Shown here one piece after another: positions 17,097 to 25,464 of a DNA stretch of 64,000 nucleotides. Position numbers and translations under genes: made by a program. The DNA is taken from positions 3,720,001 through 3,784,000 of the forward strand of contig OZ220731.1 of the NCBI GenBank assembly GCA_965116785.1, written 5' to 3'. The first letter of the stretch is position 1, and each line of letters begins with the position of its first letter. The notes below the pieces were generated by a model. The model was not told the origin of the DNA and did no database searches. It was given only the letters and a program-made list of their open reading frames with translations. This DNA is from Bin87 sp965116785 (GTDB taxonomy: Bacteria; Chloroflexota; Dehalococcoidia; Lucifugimonadales; UBA3495).

Positions 17097-17140
17097 ATTA
17101 TAACCTTTGATATATAATATATCTATCATGATTATATCAT
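17097..17140. promoter_or_regulatory. AT-rich divergent promoter region with palindromes
   Basis: This 44-bp stretch is strikingly AT-rich in a GC-rich genome and sits between the divergent nirK-like gene and the aminotransferase. On the minus strand, TGATATAAT (17131-17139) is an extended -10 box and a second TATAAT lies at 17097-17102. A perfect palindrome, GATATAT-A-ATATATC, spans 17109-17123, and ATGAT-TAT-ATCAT spans 17128-17140. Both could be operators. They do not match the FNR consensus spacing. Confidence 0.5.
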
Positions 17141-17286
17141 AACAGCCAATGTGACCAGTAGGAAACCAGAGAGTCCCAATCGACAAAATCCCTCCTGTCG
17201 TGTCTATCCATGCAAAGGCCGCCGGGTTTGACACCGCCGGCCTCTGCACTACAATCGCCCCTATCCATCGTCCCAGGAGGCCCACC

Positions 17287-18591
17287 GTGCCCGACAATCA
17301 TACTGAAGAGGAACTGCTGGAACTGGCGCGGAAGTACAGCTTTCGCAGCCGGATGGACCGCAGCGGCGTCACCGGCCCCATTTTCGTGTGGGGGCGCGGT
17401 TCCGTGGTGCGCGACGTCAACGGCAAGGAGTACCTGGACTTCAACTCCGGCCAGATGTGCGCCGCGCTGGGGCACAACCACCCGCGCATAGTGCAGGCGC
17501 TGCAGGAAAGCGCCGAGACGCTGATCCACAGCCACATGACCATACTCAACGACCGGGAGATCATCCTGGCCAGCCGCCTGGCGGAGATTACGCCCGAGGG
17601 CATGAACCGCAGCCTGTTCTCCGGCTCCGGCAGCGACTCCAACGAGGCCGCCATGGCCATCGCCAAGCGCTACACCGGCGGCTACGAGGTGGCCAGCCCG
17701 GTGGTCAGCTTCCACGGCATGAGCGACGCGGCCCGCGCGGTAACCTTCTCCGGCTGGCGGCAGGGGTATGGCCCCTACGCGCCGGGCAACTATCCCATCA
17801 TCGCGCCCTACCGCTACCGCTGCGCCTTCTGCAAGGACCGGGACGCGTGCGACTACACCTGCCTGGACACCAGCTTCGAGCTATTGGACGCCCAGGCTGA
17901 CGGGCGGATGGCCGCCGTCATCACCGAACCGCTGTTCAGCGCCGGTGGGGTCATCGAGCCGCCCCCGGGCTGGCTGCAGGAGCTGAAGCTGCGCTGCGAG
18001 AGGCGTGGGATGCTGCTGATCCTGGACGAGGCGCAGACCGGCCTGGCCAAGCTGGGCACGATGTGGGCCTCGGAGCACGAAGGGGTGGTGCCGGACATCT
18101 TCACCATCTCGAAGCACTTCGGCGGCGGCATCGCCATCTCTGCGACCATCACCACCGACGAGATCGAGGTGAACGCGGTGGACACCGGCCTGGTGGTCGC
18201 CCACTCCCATTCCAACGACCCGCTGACCTGCAACGCGGCCATCGCCAGCCTGGACATCATCCTCGAGGAGAACCTGGTGGACGTGGCCGACCGCATCGGG
18301 CGATACTGGCAGGGTCACCTGCTCCGGTTGCAGGAGCGGCACGAGCTGATTGGCGACGTGCGCGGGCGCGGGCTGTTGCAGGGGATCGAGTTCGTCACCG
18401 ACCGGGAGACCCGGGAGCCGGCCTACGAGCAGGGCCAGCGCATCGGCCGCATGCTGCTGGACAACGGCCTCATCGTGAGCATCCGCCGGCGCGGGTCGGT
18501 GCTCCGCTTCGTGCCGCCCTTCACAACCACCGAGGCGCAGATGGACCTGGCGGCGGAGATTTTGGACGCGGCGATTGGGGCGGTGACTTAG
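17287..18591 (+). CDS. Class III pyridoxal-phosphate aminotransferase
   Basis: A 434-aa fold-type I PLP enzyme. FSGSGSDSNEAAMAIAKRYT binds the cofactor phosphate, LLILDEAQTGLAKLG carries the Asp that contacts the pyridine nitrogen, and FTISKHFGGG holds the Schiff-base lysine. An insert, RYRCAFCKDRDACDYTCLD, has four cysteines and might bind a metal. The overall pattern resembles 2,2-dialkylglycine decarboxylase and omega-amino-acid aminotransferases; the amine donor is unknown. GTG at 17287 is chosen because AGGAGG precedes it by 7 bp; the upstream frame to 17200 has no site and no family similarity. Confidence 0.88.
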   Translation: MPDNHTEEELLELARKYSFRSRMDRSGVTGPIFVWGRGSVVRDVNGKEYLDFNSGQMCAALGHNHPRIVQALQESAETLIHSHMTILNDREIILASRLAEITPEGMNRSLFSGSGSDSNEAAMAIAKRYTGGYEVASPVVSFHGMSDAARAVTFSGWRQGYGPYAPGNYPIIAPYRYRCAFCKDRDACDYTCLDTSFELLDAQADGRMAAVITEPLFSAGGVIEPPPGWLQELKLRCERRGMLLILDEAQTGLAKLGTMWASEHEGVVPDIFTISKHFGGGIAISATITTDEIEVNAVDTGLVVAHSHSNDPLTCNAAIASLDIILEENLVDVADRIGRYWQGHLLRLQERHELIGDVRGRGLLQGIEFVTDRETREPAYEQGQRIGRMLLDNGLIVSIRRRGSVLRFVPPFTTTEAQMDLAAEILDAAIGAVT

Positions 18592-18613
18592 CCCCAGTGG
18601 GGAAGATCAGCGG

Positions 18614-19027
18614 TCATGCGAAACGCCGTATGAACTCCGTCACGTTCAGCACTGGAACGTCCCACAAACCGTCGCAATCCAGCAAATCGTAGTCGGCGCT
18701 TACGATAGCGTCGGCTTCCTTCGCCAAGGCCAGATCCACGAAGGGTTTGTCTTTTTCACCTCGGCATTCCGTGTCACCCGAGTCGGGAACGTCGCGGGTG
18801 TACTCGGCACAGCGCAGGTATTCGGCCAAGATGGAGTCACGCTCGGCAGGGGAGATGCCGAACCGTGGGGCTCCCAGCTTTTCACGAAACTCCTCGTAGG
18901 TGGCCCGAGACACTAATGGCGTGGCACGTCCATTCCTGATGGCGTCCCAGAGGCTGCTGTCGGTAATACCTGACCCGGCCTGCGCCAAAAGCGCGCTCGT
19001 ATCCACAACTACTCGTGGGACGCTCAC
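18614..19027 (-). CDS. PIN-domain ribonuclease toxin
   Basis: A 137-aa PIN-domain protein. The acidic residues expected for a metal-dependent RNase are present: Asp9 in VVVDTSAL, Glu45/46 in YEEF, Asp98 in FVDLALAKEADAIVSADYD and Asp112 or Asp114 in the last motif. It resembles the COG1569 group of putative toxins. Its ATG overlaps the last codons of the upstream gene by 4 bp (19024-19027), giving tight translational coupling, the arrangement of an antitoxin-toxin pair. Target RNA is unknown. Confidence 0.85.
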   Translation of the reverse strand: MSVPRVVVDTSALLAQAGSGITDSSLWDAIRNGRATPLVSRATYEEFREKLGAPRFGISPAERDSILAEYLRCAEYTRDVPDSGDTECRGEKDKPFVDLALAKEADAIVSADYDLLDCDGLWDVPVLNVTEFIRRFA

Positions 19028-19380
19028 GAACGGGTGATCTGGAGGATCTCATCACCGGTGAGATTGGCGGAGCGCAACGCCGACATCGCCTCATCGAACG
19101 GGAGACCATCGAACGGGCAGAAGGTGGTCTCGCCGTTGCGGCGCGCCACCACCCGGAAGCCATCGGAAACAAAATCCCCAGCAAAATCATCGGAAACCGT
19201 GAACGTGGGACACAAGCGCACAGGTTCAGAACGCAGCGCTCCGATGAAGAGGTCCAGTATCAACTCGGCTACATCCAGCCCGAGCTCGGTGGCGCGGGCG
19301 TTCAACTCTGACGCCAAACTGGACGTAATGGGCACAGATACCATCTCGTATCCGTCATCAGTTTGAGTATGGTCAATCAT
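19024..19380 (-). CDS. Putative antitoxin of the PIN toxin
   Basis: A 118-aa protein directly upstream of and overlapping the PIN toxin gene. The N-terminal half (VSVPITSSLASELNARATEL followed by GLDVAELILDL) looks like a ribbon-helix-helix or similar DNA-binding dimer domain, and the C-terminal half (PFDGLPFDEAMSALRSANL) is likely to bind the toxin. No family name was recognised with certainty; the role is inferred from gene order and overlap. A TATAAT on the minus strand at 19443-19448 could drive the pair. Confidence 0.65.
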   Translation of the reverse strand: MIDHTQTDDGYEMVSVPITSSLASELNARATELGLDVAELILDLFIGALRSEPVRLCPTFTVSDDFAGDFVSDGFRVVARRNGETTFCPFDGLPFDEAMSALRSANLTGDEILQITRS

Positions 19381-19442
19381 GTCGCAATCTCCCTACCGAG
19401 GGATCTTGGTAGGCGGGCTGTCGCTTTTCAGAGCTTAGGATT

Positions 19443-19448
19443 GGATTA
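19443..19448 (-). promoter_or_regulatory. Candidate -10 box for the PIN toxin-antitoxin pair
   Basis: TATAAT on the minus strand about 63 bp before the antitoxin ATG, in a short AT-rich gap. No good -35 element is visible at the usual distance. Confidence 0.35.
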
Positions 19449-19484
19449 TACATACCCATGACCGCAGTCGGACACCGAGCCCGC

Positions 19485-20114
19485 TCACCGGTCCCACGCC
19501 CGCACCACGCCGGTGATGTGGGAGGTGTCGTTGTAGAGGTGCATGACGCAATTGTCGGGGTAGGTGTGGATGACGGTCAGGGAGCAGTTGCGCATGGCGA
19601 ACTTCCAGTTGGCCTCCAGGGGCAGCTCCAGCAGGGAGACGATGCCGGCGCGCAGGCTGCCGCCGTGGCCGACCAGCAGCACGTTCTCGTCCATGTGGTC
19701 GCGCTTCACCCGCTGCACGATGCGGGCGAGACGGGCGCTGGTGTCGCGGATGGTCTCGCCGTTAGGCGGCGCAAAGTCGAGGTTGTTCTCCAACGACGGC
19801 TCGTAGAGTTCGGGGTAGGCCTCGCGGTACTCGGCCTCGGTGAGCCCCTCGAAGACGCCCTTGCTGTACTCGCGGAGCTCTTCGGTGAAGGTTATGGGAA
19901 TGTCCCGCTCGCCCATCGCGACCCGGGCGGTCTCAGCGGCGCGCGCGAGGTCCGAGGAGTAGGCGGCGTCAATGTGTACCGACGCGAGACGACGGGCCAG
20001 CATCTGCGCCTGCTCGCGGCCCCGGTCGGACAGGGGCACGTCGGTATGACCCTGGATGCGTCCCTCGGCGTTCCACTCGGTTTCGCCGTGCCTGGTGATG
20101 TAGATGATGCCCAT
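19485..20114 (-). CDS. cobC: Histidine phosphatase, probable alpha-ribazole phosphatase
   Basis: A 209-aa histidine-phosphatase-superfamily enzyme. ITRHGETEWN (His9 is the phospho-acceptor) opens the protein, Arg in YSSDLARAAETA and the second histidine in LLVGHGGSLR complete the active site. Phosphoglycerate mutase relatives share these, but its place as last gene of a cobalamin cluster, 9 bp after cobD, makes alpha-ribazole-5'-phosphate phosphatase (removal of the phosphate before or after joining the lower ligand) the best guess. The length fits CobC. Without context it could be a general sugar phosphatase. Confidence 0.75.
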   Translation of the reverse strand: MGIIYITRHGETEWNAEGRIQGHTDVPLSDRGREQAQMLARRLASVHIDAAYSSDLARAAETARVAMGERDIPITFTEELREYSKGVFEGLTEAEYREAYPELYEPSLENNLDFAPPNGETIRDTSARLARIVQRVKRDHMDENVLLVGHGGSLRAGIVSLLELPLEANWKFAMRNCSLTVIHTYPDNCVMHLYNDTSHITGVVRAWDR

Positions 20115-20123
20115 GTTGCTCCC

Positions 20124-21266
20124 TTACGGTTGGTGTGACTGGCTCCAAACGTCGGCGATGGCCTCGGTCAGCCGGATGCAGTCCTCCACGGGTCGGAGGC
20201 CGATGCGGATGCAGTCGGGCAAGCCGAAGGACGCGCAGTCGCGCACGAACAGGCCACGCCGGGCGAGGCATTCGCGCAAATCGGCGGCGTCGCCCACCTG
20301 CGCCAGCACGAAGTTGGCAGCGGTGGGATAGCAGCGGACGCCCAGCGCGGACAGACGCTCCACCACACGATCTCGGGAGGCGGACACGGCCCTTCGCGCC
20401 TGATCCAGATACGCTTCGTCCCCGATGGCGACCAGGCCCGCCGCCTGCGCCAAGCCGTTGACGCTCCAGTCAGGTTGCAGGGCGGCCAGGCGGGCGATCA
20501 CCGGCTCGCTAGCCACGGCGTAGCCCAAGCGGAGGGCGGTGAGGGCGTAGTCCTTGGTCATGGAGCGCAGCGCGATCACCGAGCTGTGGCTCGCAGCCAG
20601 CCCGATCACGTCGGCATCGGCGCGGCGTTCGGACAGGTTGATGTACGCTTCGTCCACGACCAGCAGGCCGCTCATGGCAGCAGCGTCGGCGATTTCGGCC
20701 AGTTGCTCACGGCCCATCAGCACGCCCGTTGGGTTGTTGGGATTGCAGATGAAGGTCAGCGACGGCTGTTCCGCGGCGATGGCGGCGCAAACGTCGGACG
20801 TGTTCCACGCGAACCCCTCAGTGCACCGGGTCGCGGTTAGTGTCGCCACGGTACCGCCGGAGATACGGACGGCGCCGTCGTACTCGCCGTAGGTGGGGGT
20901 CAGCAACAAGGCCGAGTTGGTGCAGCCCGCCGGCGGCGCGCCGATCCAGGCGCGTGTAAGCAGGTGGATGATCTCGGTGGAGCCGTTGCCGACGATGACG
21001 TTTGCGTCGGTTACACCCTCGCCAGCGTGATGCTTAGCGATAGCCTCGGTGAGGGCCAGGCAGTGGGGGTCGGGGTAGGCCGTTAGATCGACAGCGGAGA
21101 TGGCTTCGGCGACGCGCTCCGGCGGGCCCAGGGGGCTGACGCTGGCGGAGAAATCGAGGCAGTCTTCAAGACGCAGGCCCCGGGCCCGCAGCTCAGCCTC
21201 CTTGATGCCGCCGTGGACCGGACGGGTGGACGGATCCGAGCCAGTTGAATCGAGCTCCGCAGGCAT
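20124..21266 (-). CDS. cobD: Threonine-phosphate decarboxylase (PLP, HisC-like)
   Basis: A 380-aa fold-type I PLP enzyme closely related to histidinol-phosphate aminotransferase. FICNPNNPTGVLMGREQL, VVDEAYINLSE and LRSMTKDYALTALRLGYAVA (Schiff-base lysine in SMTKD) are seen in order. In CobD the enzyme makes (R)-1-amino-2-propanol phosphate, the linker of the nucleotide loop. The early GGIKEAELRARGLRLEDCLD and FSASVSPLGPP is typical of CobD rather than HisC. It lies between a Uma2 gene and cobC in the cobalamin locus. Confidence 0.85.
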   Translation of the reverse strand: MPAELDSTGSDPSTRPVHGGIKEAELRARGLRLEDCLDFSASVSPLGPPERVAEAISAVDLTAYPDPHCLALTEAIAKHHAGEGVTDANVIVGNGSTEIIHLLTRAWIGAPPAGCTNSALLLTPTYGEYDGAVRISGGTVATLTATRCTEGFAWNTSDVCAAIAAEQPSLTFICNPNNPTGVLMGREQLAEIADAAAMSGLLVVDEAYINLSERRADADVIGLAASHSSVIALRSMTKDYALTALRLGYAVASEPVIARLAALQPDWSVNGLAQAAGLVAIGDEAYLDQARRAVSASRDRVVERLSALGVRCYPTAANFVLAQVGDAADLRECLARRGLFVRDCASFGLPDCIRIGLRPVEDCIRLTEAIADVWSQSHQP

Positions 21267-21269
21267 TTG

Positions 21270-21854
21270 CTACCGATCGGTCCGTGCTGGAACCCGGTCT
21301 GGGTTTGCAAAAAGACGTTCGAGCGCCAGCTCGAAGCCCGGCAGCAGCGCAGTGGTCAGAGTATCGTCGGAACCCAGAACGGCGCGTTCGTCGTATTCGG
21401 ATCCGGCAAGTTCCAGGACGGTCAGGCTATCGTTGTAAGGGTCAATGATCCAATACTCGGTGACACCGGCCTCTGCATACCATTTTCGCTTGAGTGCCAG
21501 GTCGCGCCGTCGATCCGTTGAGAGGACTTCGACAACCAAGTCTGGGATGCCGTCTATGTAGTTTGTCCGCACTACATCCCGTCGTTCGGAACGTACGAAA
21601 ACCAAGTCTGGTATTAGCATCATGGTATCCGAAAGCGCTACACCCACGCTCAACAGCGCGCGACCGACCCTGGGCGTGGTTCCGTCGAGGTAGGCACACA
21701 CCATACGGTAAAGGAACCCGATGAGTTCCTGATGGTCAACACTCGGAGGGGGCATTTCGTACAGCTCTCCATCTGCCAGTTCCCACAAGCCTTCAATATC
21801 AAGGGCAAGGTACTCGGCCAGCGTGAGCTTCGTGCCGCGCGGTGCGGTGGTCAT
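21270..21854 (-). CDS. Uma2-family PD-(D/E)XK protein inside the cobalamin locus
   Basis: A 194-aa Uma2/DUF820 protein. LTLAEYLALD starts the domain, LIPDLVFVRSERRD and IPDLVVEVLSTDRRRDLALKRKWY give the D-ExK catalytic pattern, and AGVTEYWIIDP follows as in the whole family. The start at 21854 has a GGGAG site; an ATG at 21869 would place that site inside the gene. It sits between cobD (3 bp downstream) and cbiB (47 bp upstream) in the same direction, so it is almost certainly co-transcribed with cobalamin genes. Its role there is unknown. Confidence 0.88.
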   Translation of the reverse strand: MTTAPRGTKLTLAEYLALDIEGLWELADGELYEMPPPSVDHQELIGFLYRMVCAYLDGTTPRVGRALLSVGVALSDTMMLIPDLVFVRSERRDVVRTNYIDGIPDLVVEVLSTDRRRDLALKRKWYAEAGVTEYWIIDPYNDSLTVLELAGSEYDERAVLGSDDTLTTALLPGFELALERLFANPDRVPARTDR

Positions 21855-21901
21855 TGTCGACTCCCTCATATGTGCGTCCGCAGCATTGCCGGCATTTTAC
21901 A

Positions 21902-22882
21902 CTACGGCCAGTATGCCCACCGCAGCCACAGGATGCCGACGGCGGCGGCGGTGGCCAGCGCGGTGGTGCTGTAGAGGGCGCGGGTGGCGCGGCCGATGTG
22001 GCGGGCCTGAGGCTCCGGCGCGGGGTCGCCGAGACGGTAGTGGCCGACCTTTTCCAGCGTCACGCCGAGGCCGCCGGCCATGGCGGCCATGGTCCAGCCG
22101 GCGTTGGGGGACTCGGTGCGGCCCCGATGGGCGAACATGATGCGCCACGCCCGGGCGGCGGCCATGCCGGGAAGGGCGACGGTGGACAGCCACAGCAGCA
22201 GCGCCGCCAGCCGGGCGGGTATCAGGTTCACCAGGTCGTCCAGTCGGGCCGACGGTTTGCCCAGATACTCGTAGCGGCCGTGGTAGCCCACCATGCTGTC
22301 CAGCGTGTTGATCGCGCGGTAGGCCACCGCGCCGGGGAGGCCGAACAGGGCAAAGGCGAGCAGCGGGCCGACGATGCTGTCGGTGATGTTCTCGGCGACG
22401 GACTCGATTGCGCCGGCGGCCATCTGGCCGATTGTCAGTTGCGAGGTGTCGCGGCTGACCAGGGCGGACATCTCCCGGCGCGCCTGGGCGATGTCGCCGG
22501 CGGTCAGTATCGAGCCGATGTTGGCGGCCACGCGGTGGAGCATCCGCACGGAGAAGGTGGTCTTGAGCAAGGCGGCTGCCACCAGAATGTATGCCAGGGG
22601 ATGCAGTTGCAACAGCCCGAAGGTGACCGCCCACGCTGCCGCGGCCCATGCCGCAGGGATCAGCAGGGCCATGCCGGCCCCGAAGGCCAGTTGCAGCGGG
22701 GGCGTGGTCTGCGGACCGGGGGCGATGCGCTCGGCCAGGGCGACGGTGTTGCCGATCCAGACAGTGGGATGCAGGCGGTTGGGCGGCTCACCCAGTGCCA
22801 CGTCCAGCAGCAGGGCCAGGAGCAGGACGAGCACGTCAAGGGGGACGGGGAGGGTATTGAGCGCAGTGGCTAAGGCGTCCAT
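21902..22882 (-). CDS. cbiB: Adenosylcobinamide-phosphate synthase
   Basis: A 326-aa integral membrane protein that attaches aminopropanol phosphate to adenosylcobyric acid. LLALLLDVALGEPPNRLHPTVW at residues about 20-41 is the family's opening motif. QMAAGAIESVAENITDSIVGP and YRAINTLDSMVGYHGRYEYLG are further CbiB hallmarks. There are four or five hydrophobic segments, including the C-terminal TALATAAAVGILWLRW. Overlaps the end of cobS by 13 bp, which suggests coupled translation. It works with CobD, whose gene lies two genes downstream. Confidence 0.93.
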   Translation of the reverse strand: MDALATALNTLPVPLDVLVLLLALLLDVALGEPPNRLHPTVWIGNTVALAERIAPGPQTTPPLQLAFGAGMALLIPAAWAAAAWAVTFGLLQLHPLAYILVAAALLKTTFSVRMLHRVAANIGSILTAGDIAQARREMSALVSRDTSQLTIGQMAAGAIESVAENITDSIVGPLLAFALFGLPGAVAYRAINTLDSMVGYHGRYEYLGKPSARLDDLVNLIPARLAALLLWLSTVALPGMAAARAWRIMFAHRGRTESPNAGWTMAAMAGGLGVTLEKVGHYRLGDPAPEPQARHIGRATRALYSTTALATAAAVGILWLRWAYWP

Positions 22883-23712
22883 CCAGCCAACCAGGGGAAA
22901 CCCACTGCAATCCCGCCGGCATACCCGACTTGCGCCAGATGAGAGCCGACCAGAGGAACCAACAGGACGAGCGAAAATGCCTCTATGATTTCATTGGTAG
23001 CCCCGTAGCAGTCCCCCGTCAGCCCTCCACCGAGCCGTCGCGCCGACCACAATCCCAGCAGCAGAGCCAACCCTGATGCAGCCAGGAGCACAATCAGACC
23101 CGAAGCGCCCAACAACAGCCACGCCGCGGCAGCTACGGTCACAAAAGCCCACGCCGTCGCCAGCCATGGCCGGTCCTCTGACGCAAATGCCGTGCCGATG
23201 CCCTGTTGGCGGCCGTATGGGAACACCGTTAGTAGCAGCGTCATTGTCCAACGGGATACCATCGGGAACAGCAGCAGCGCGCTCAACCCGGTGCTGCTAA
23301 GGAGTAAATCGGAACTAATCGCCCCGCATTTGACGAGTAGTACGCACGCCCCACCGGCTACGCCAAATGATCCCACGCGCGAATCCCGCATTATCTCCAG
23401 ACGGCGTTCTACCGTGCGTCCGCCCCACATGGCGTCGCAAAAATCCATCAACCCGTCCAGGTGCAGGAAACGGTTGAGCACGGCGAGCGCAGTTACCGCT
23501 AGCGCCGCTGTCAGCAACAAATGTGGCTCAAATCCCAGCGCAAACAGAGCAATTAACAGCACCACCAGCGTCAGACCGTAGAGCAGTCCGACGAAGGGAT
23601 ACCAGCCCCGGGAGCGGGAGATTTCGGCGTCGGTGGGGTTCGGCACACCGACGGGGAGCAGCGTCAGGAAGGAGAGCGCCACCAGGAACGGGGCGTAGAG
23701 TGCCCGTAGCAC
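22870..23712 (-). CDS. cobS: Adenosylcobinamide-GDP ribazoletransferase (cobalamin synthase)
   Basis: A 280-aa polytopic membrane enzyme that joins adenosylcobinamide-GDP and alpha-ribazole. FLTLLPVG near the N-terminus, HLDGLMDFCDAMWGG (the acidic CobS signature, about residues 95-110), RDSRVGSFGVAG and the late GLTGDCYGATNEIIEAF are all diagnostic. Six or so hydrophobic helices are visible. The gene overlaps cbiB by 13 bp downstream and follows cobT by 16 bp, so the three are likely one transcript. Confidence 0.93.
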   Translation of the reverse strand: MLRALYAPFLVALSFLTLLPVGVPNPTDAEISRSRGWYPFVGLLYGLTLVVLLIALFALGFEPHLLLTAALAVTALAVLNRFLHLDGLMDFCDAMWGGRTVERRLEIMRDSRVGSFGVAGGACVLLVKCGAISSDLLLSSTGLSALLLFPMVSRWTMTLLLTVFPYGRQQGIGTAFASEDRPWLATAWAFVTVAAAAWLLLGASGLIVLLAASGLALLLGLWSARRLGGGLTGDCYGATNEIIEAFSLVLLVPLVGSHLAQVGYAGGIAVGFPWLAGWTP

Positions 23713-23728
23713 GGCGGCGGGATTTGGG

Positions 23729-24796
23729 CTAGTCGTCGCGGTCGGAGACGCCGGCCTCGGCGAAGGTTGCCATCTCGGCCAGGGTCCTGGCGGCGGCTTC
23801 GACGATGGGCATGGCCAGGGCCGCGCCGGTGCCCTCGCCCAAGCGCATCTCCATGTCCAGCAGCGGAGAGAGGCCCATGGCCTGCAGTCCGACGTTGTGG
23901 CCCGGCTCCACGGACCGGTGGGCGGCGATGTAGCGCTGGGCGATGTCGGGGCAAAGTCGCCAGGCGATCAGGGCCGCGGCGCCGCTGATGAACCCATCGA
24001 CGATGACGGCACAGTTGCGGGCGGCCGCGCCCAGCATGACGCCGGCCAGCACGCCGATTTCGAACCCGCCGACCTTGGTGAGCACGTCCAGGCCGTCGTT
24101 ACCATCGGGTTGGTTGACATCCAGGGCGCGGCGGATGGTGGCGATCTTGCCTTCCAGTGCGGCGTCGTCGACACCGGTGCCCCGGCCGGTGACCGTGGCC
24201 ACGTCGGCGCCGGTTATCGCGGCGGTGATGGCGGCTGACGGGGTGGTGTTGCCGATGCCCATGTCGCCGCCGGCGATGAGGTTCGCGCCGGCATCGGCCG
24301 GCTCGTTGGCGGCGTTGATGCCGATCTCCAGGCAGCGGATGGCGTCGTCGCGGCTCATGGCGGGGCCGCGCGCGATGTTGCCGGCGCCGTAGCCGACCTT
24401 GGCGATGGTGAGGCCGGGCTGCGGATCCAGGTCCACCGCGACGCCGGCGTCGATGACGGTGATACTTGCGCCGGCCTGGCGGGCCAGCGCGTTGATGGCC
24501 GCGCCGCCGCCTACGAAGTTGAACACCATCTGGGGCGTGACCTCCGCGGGGTAGGCGGAAACGCCCTCGCTGGCGACGCCGTGGTCGCCGGCCACCACGA
24601 TTACCGCCTTGCCGGTGATCTGAGGGATGGGCTCGCCCAGGATGCCCGCCAGTTGGATCGACAGACTCTCCAGCCTGCCCAGGCTTCCCGGCGGCTTGGT
24701 GAGCACGCCCTGCCTCGCCTCGGCGGCGGCCACCGCGTCCGCATCCAGCGGGCCGATGGCGGCGATGGTCTGGTCGACCAGTGGTGAGATGGGCAT
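23729..24796 (-). CDS. cobT: Nicotinate-nucleotide--dimethylbenzimidazole phosphoribosyltransferase
   Basis: A 355-aa CobT that makes alpha-ribazole phosphate from the lower-ligand base. Key segments are LTKPPGSLGRLE (about residues 32-43), VVAGDHGVASEGVSAYPAEV, GGAAINALARQ, GGDMGIGNTTPSAA and DGFISGAAAL, with the catalytic Glu expected near the C-terminus in MRLGEGTGAAL. The ATG at 24796 has a GGAGG site and gives the family length; the frame upstream of it shows no similarity. Lies between cobO and cobS in the cobalamin locus. Confidence 0.93.
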   Translation of the reverse strand: MPISPLVDQTIAAIGPLDADAVAAAEARQGVLTKPPGSLGRLESLSIQLAGILGEPIPQITGKAVIVVAGDHGVASEGVSAYPAEVTPQMVFNFVGGGAAINALARQAGASITVIDAGVAVDLDPQPGLTIAKVGYGAGNIARGPAMSRDDAIRCLEIGINAANEPADAGANLIAGGDMGIGNTTPSAAITAAITGADVATVTGRGTGVDDAALEGKIATIRRALDVNQPDGNDGLDVLTKVGGFEIGVLAGVMLGAAARNCAVIVDGFISGAAALIAWRLCPDIAQRYIAAHRSVEPGHNVGLQAMGLSPLLDMEMRLGEGTGAALAMPIVEAAARTLAEMATFAEAGVSDRDD

Positions 24797-24852
24797 GAAG
24801 CCTCCGAACCCGACGTAGTTGTGATCTTGGGACCGTGACCGAAACGGGAAGG

Positions 24853-25422
24853 CTAGAACTCGATGCCCGGCTGCGCCTTGATGCCGGCATCGTAAGGATG
24901 CTTGACGACGTTCATCTCGGTGACCAGGTCGGCGTACTCGACCAGGGCTTCGGGGGCGTGCCGGCCGGTGATGATGACGTGCTGCATCTCGGGACGGGCC
25001 TTGAGGGCTTCCACCACGTCTTCGACGGGCAGCCAGCCGTAGTGCATGGGGTAGGTGAACTCGTCGAGGATGACCAGGTCGTACTCGCCGGCGGCGATGA
25101 CCTCCTTGGCGTCCTCCCACAGGGCGCGGGCCAGATCAGCGCTGGCATCAAGGTCCTGGGAGCGCCAGGTGAAGCCGTCGCCCATGGCGCGCACGGTGAC
25201 ACCCATCTTCTCGGCGGCGCGCTGCTCGCCGAAGTTGGCGGTGGTGTGCTTGATGAACTGGAGCATCACGACCTTCATGTCGCGGCCCCAGGCCCGCATG
25301 AGCACGCCCATGGCGGCGGTGGTCTTGCCCTTGCCGTTGCCGGTGTTCACGATGACCAGGCCCTTGTTGATGCGGGGGCCGCGGACAGATTGGGGGCCGT
25401 GGCGGGTTTCCTGGGTGGTCAT
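24853..25422 (-). CDS. cobO: Cob(I)yrinic acid a,c-diamide adenosyltransferase
   Basis: A 189-aa CobO/BtuR-type enzyme that transfers the 5'-deoxyadenosyl group from ATP to Co(I) corrinoid. GNGKGKTTAAMG (residues 28-39) is the modified P-loop. VMLQFIK, LVILDEFTYPMHYGWL (Walker B-like) and VIITGRHAPEALVEYADLVTEM are family hallmarks. Positioned between the second Uma2 gene and cobT in the same direction, with 42-56 bp gaps. Confidence 0.94.
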   Translation of the reverse strand: MTTQETRHGPQSVRGPRINKGLVIVNTGNGKGKTTAAMGVLMRAWGRDMKVVMLQFIKHTTANFGEQRAAEKMGVTVRAMGDGFTWRSQDLDASADLARALWEDAKEVIAAGEYDLVILDEFTYPMHYGWLPVEDVVEALKARPEMQHVIITGRHAPEALVEYADLVTEMNVVKHPYDAGIKAQPGIEF

Positions 25423-25464
25423 ATGAGCATCACTCCTGTATTTCTTGAGTCGAGCCGGTCGATG

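Noticed and set aside
23729..25120. A longer cobT reading frame starting at 25120
   Set aside because: The extra 108 residues are Arg/His-rich shadow of cobO; the ATG at 24796 has a GGAGG site and gives the family length.
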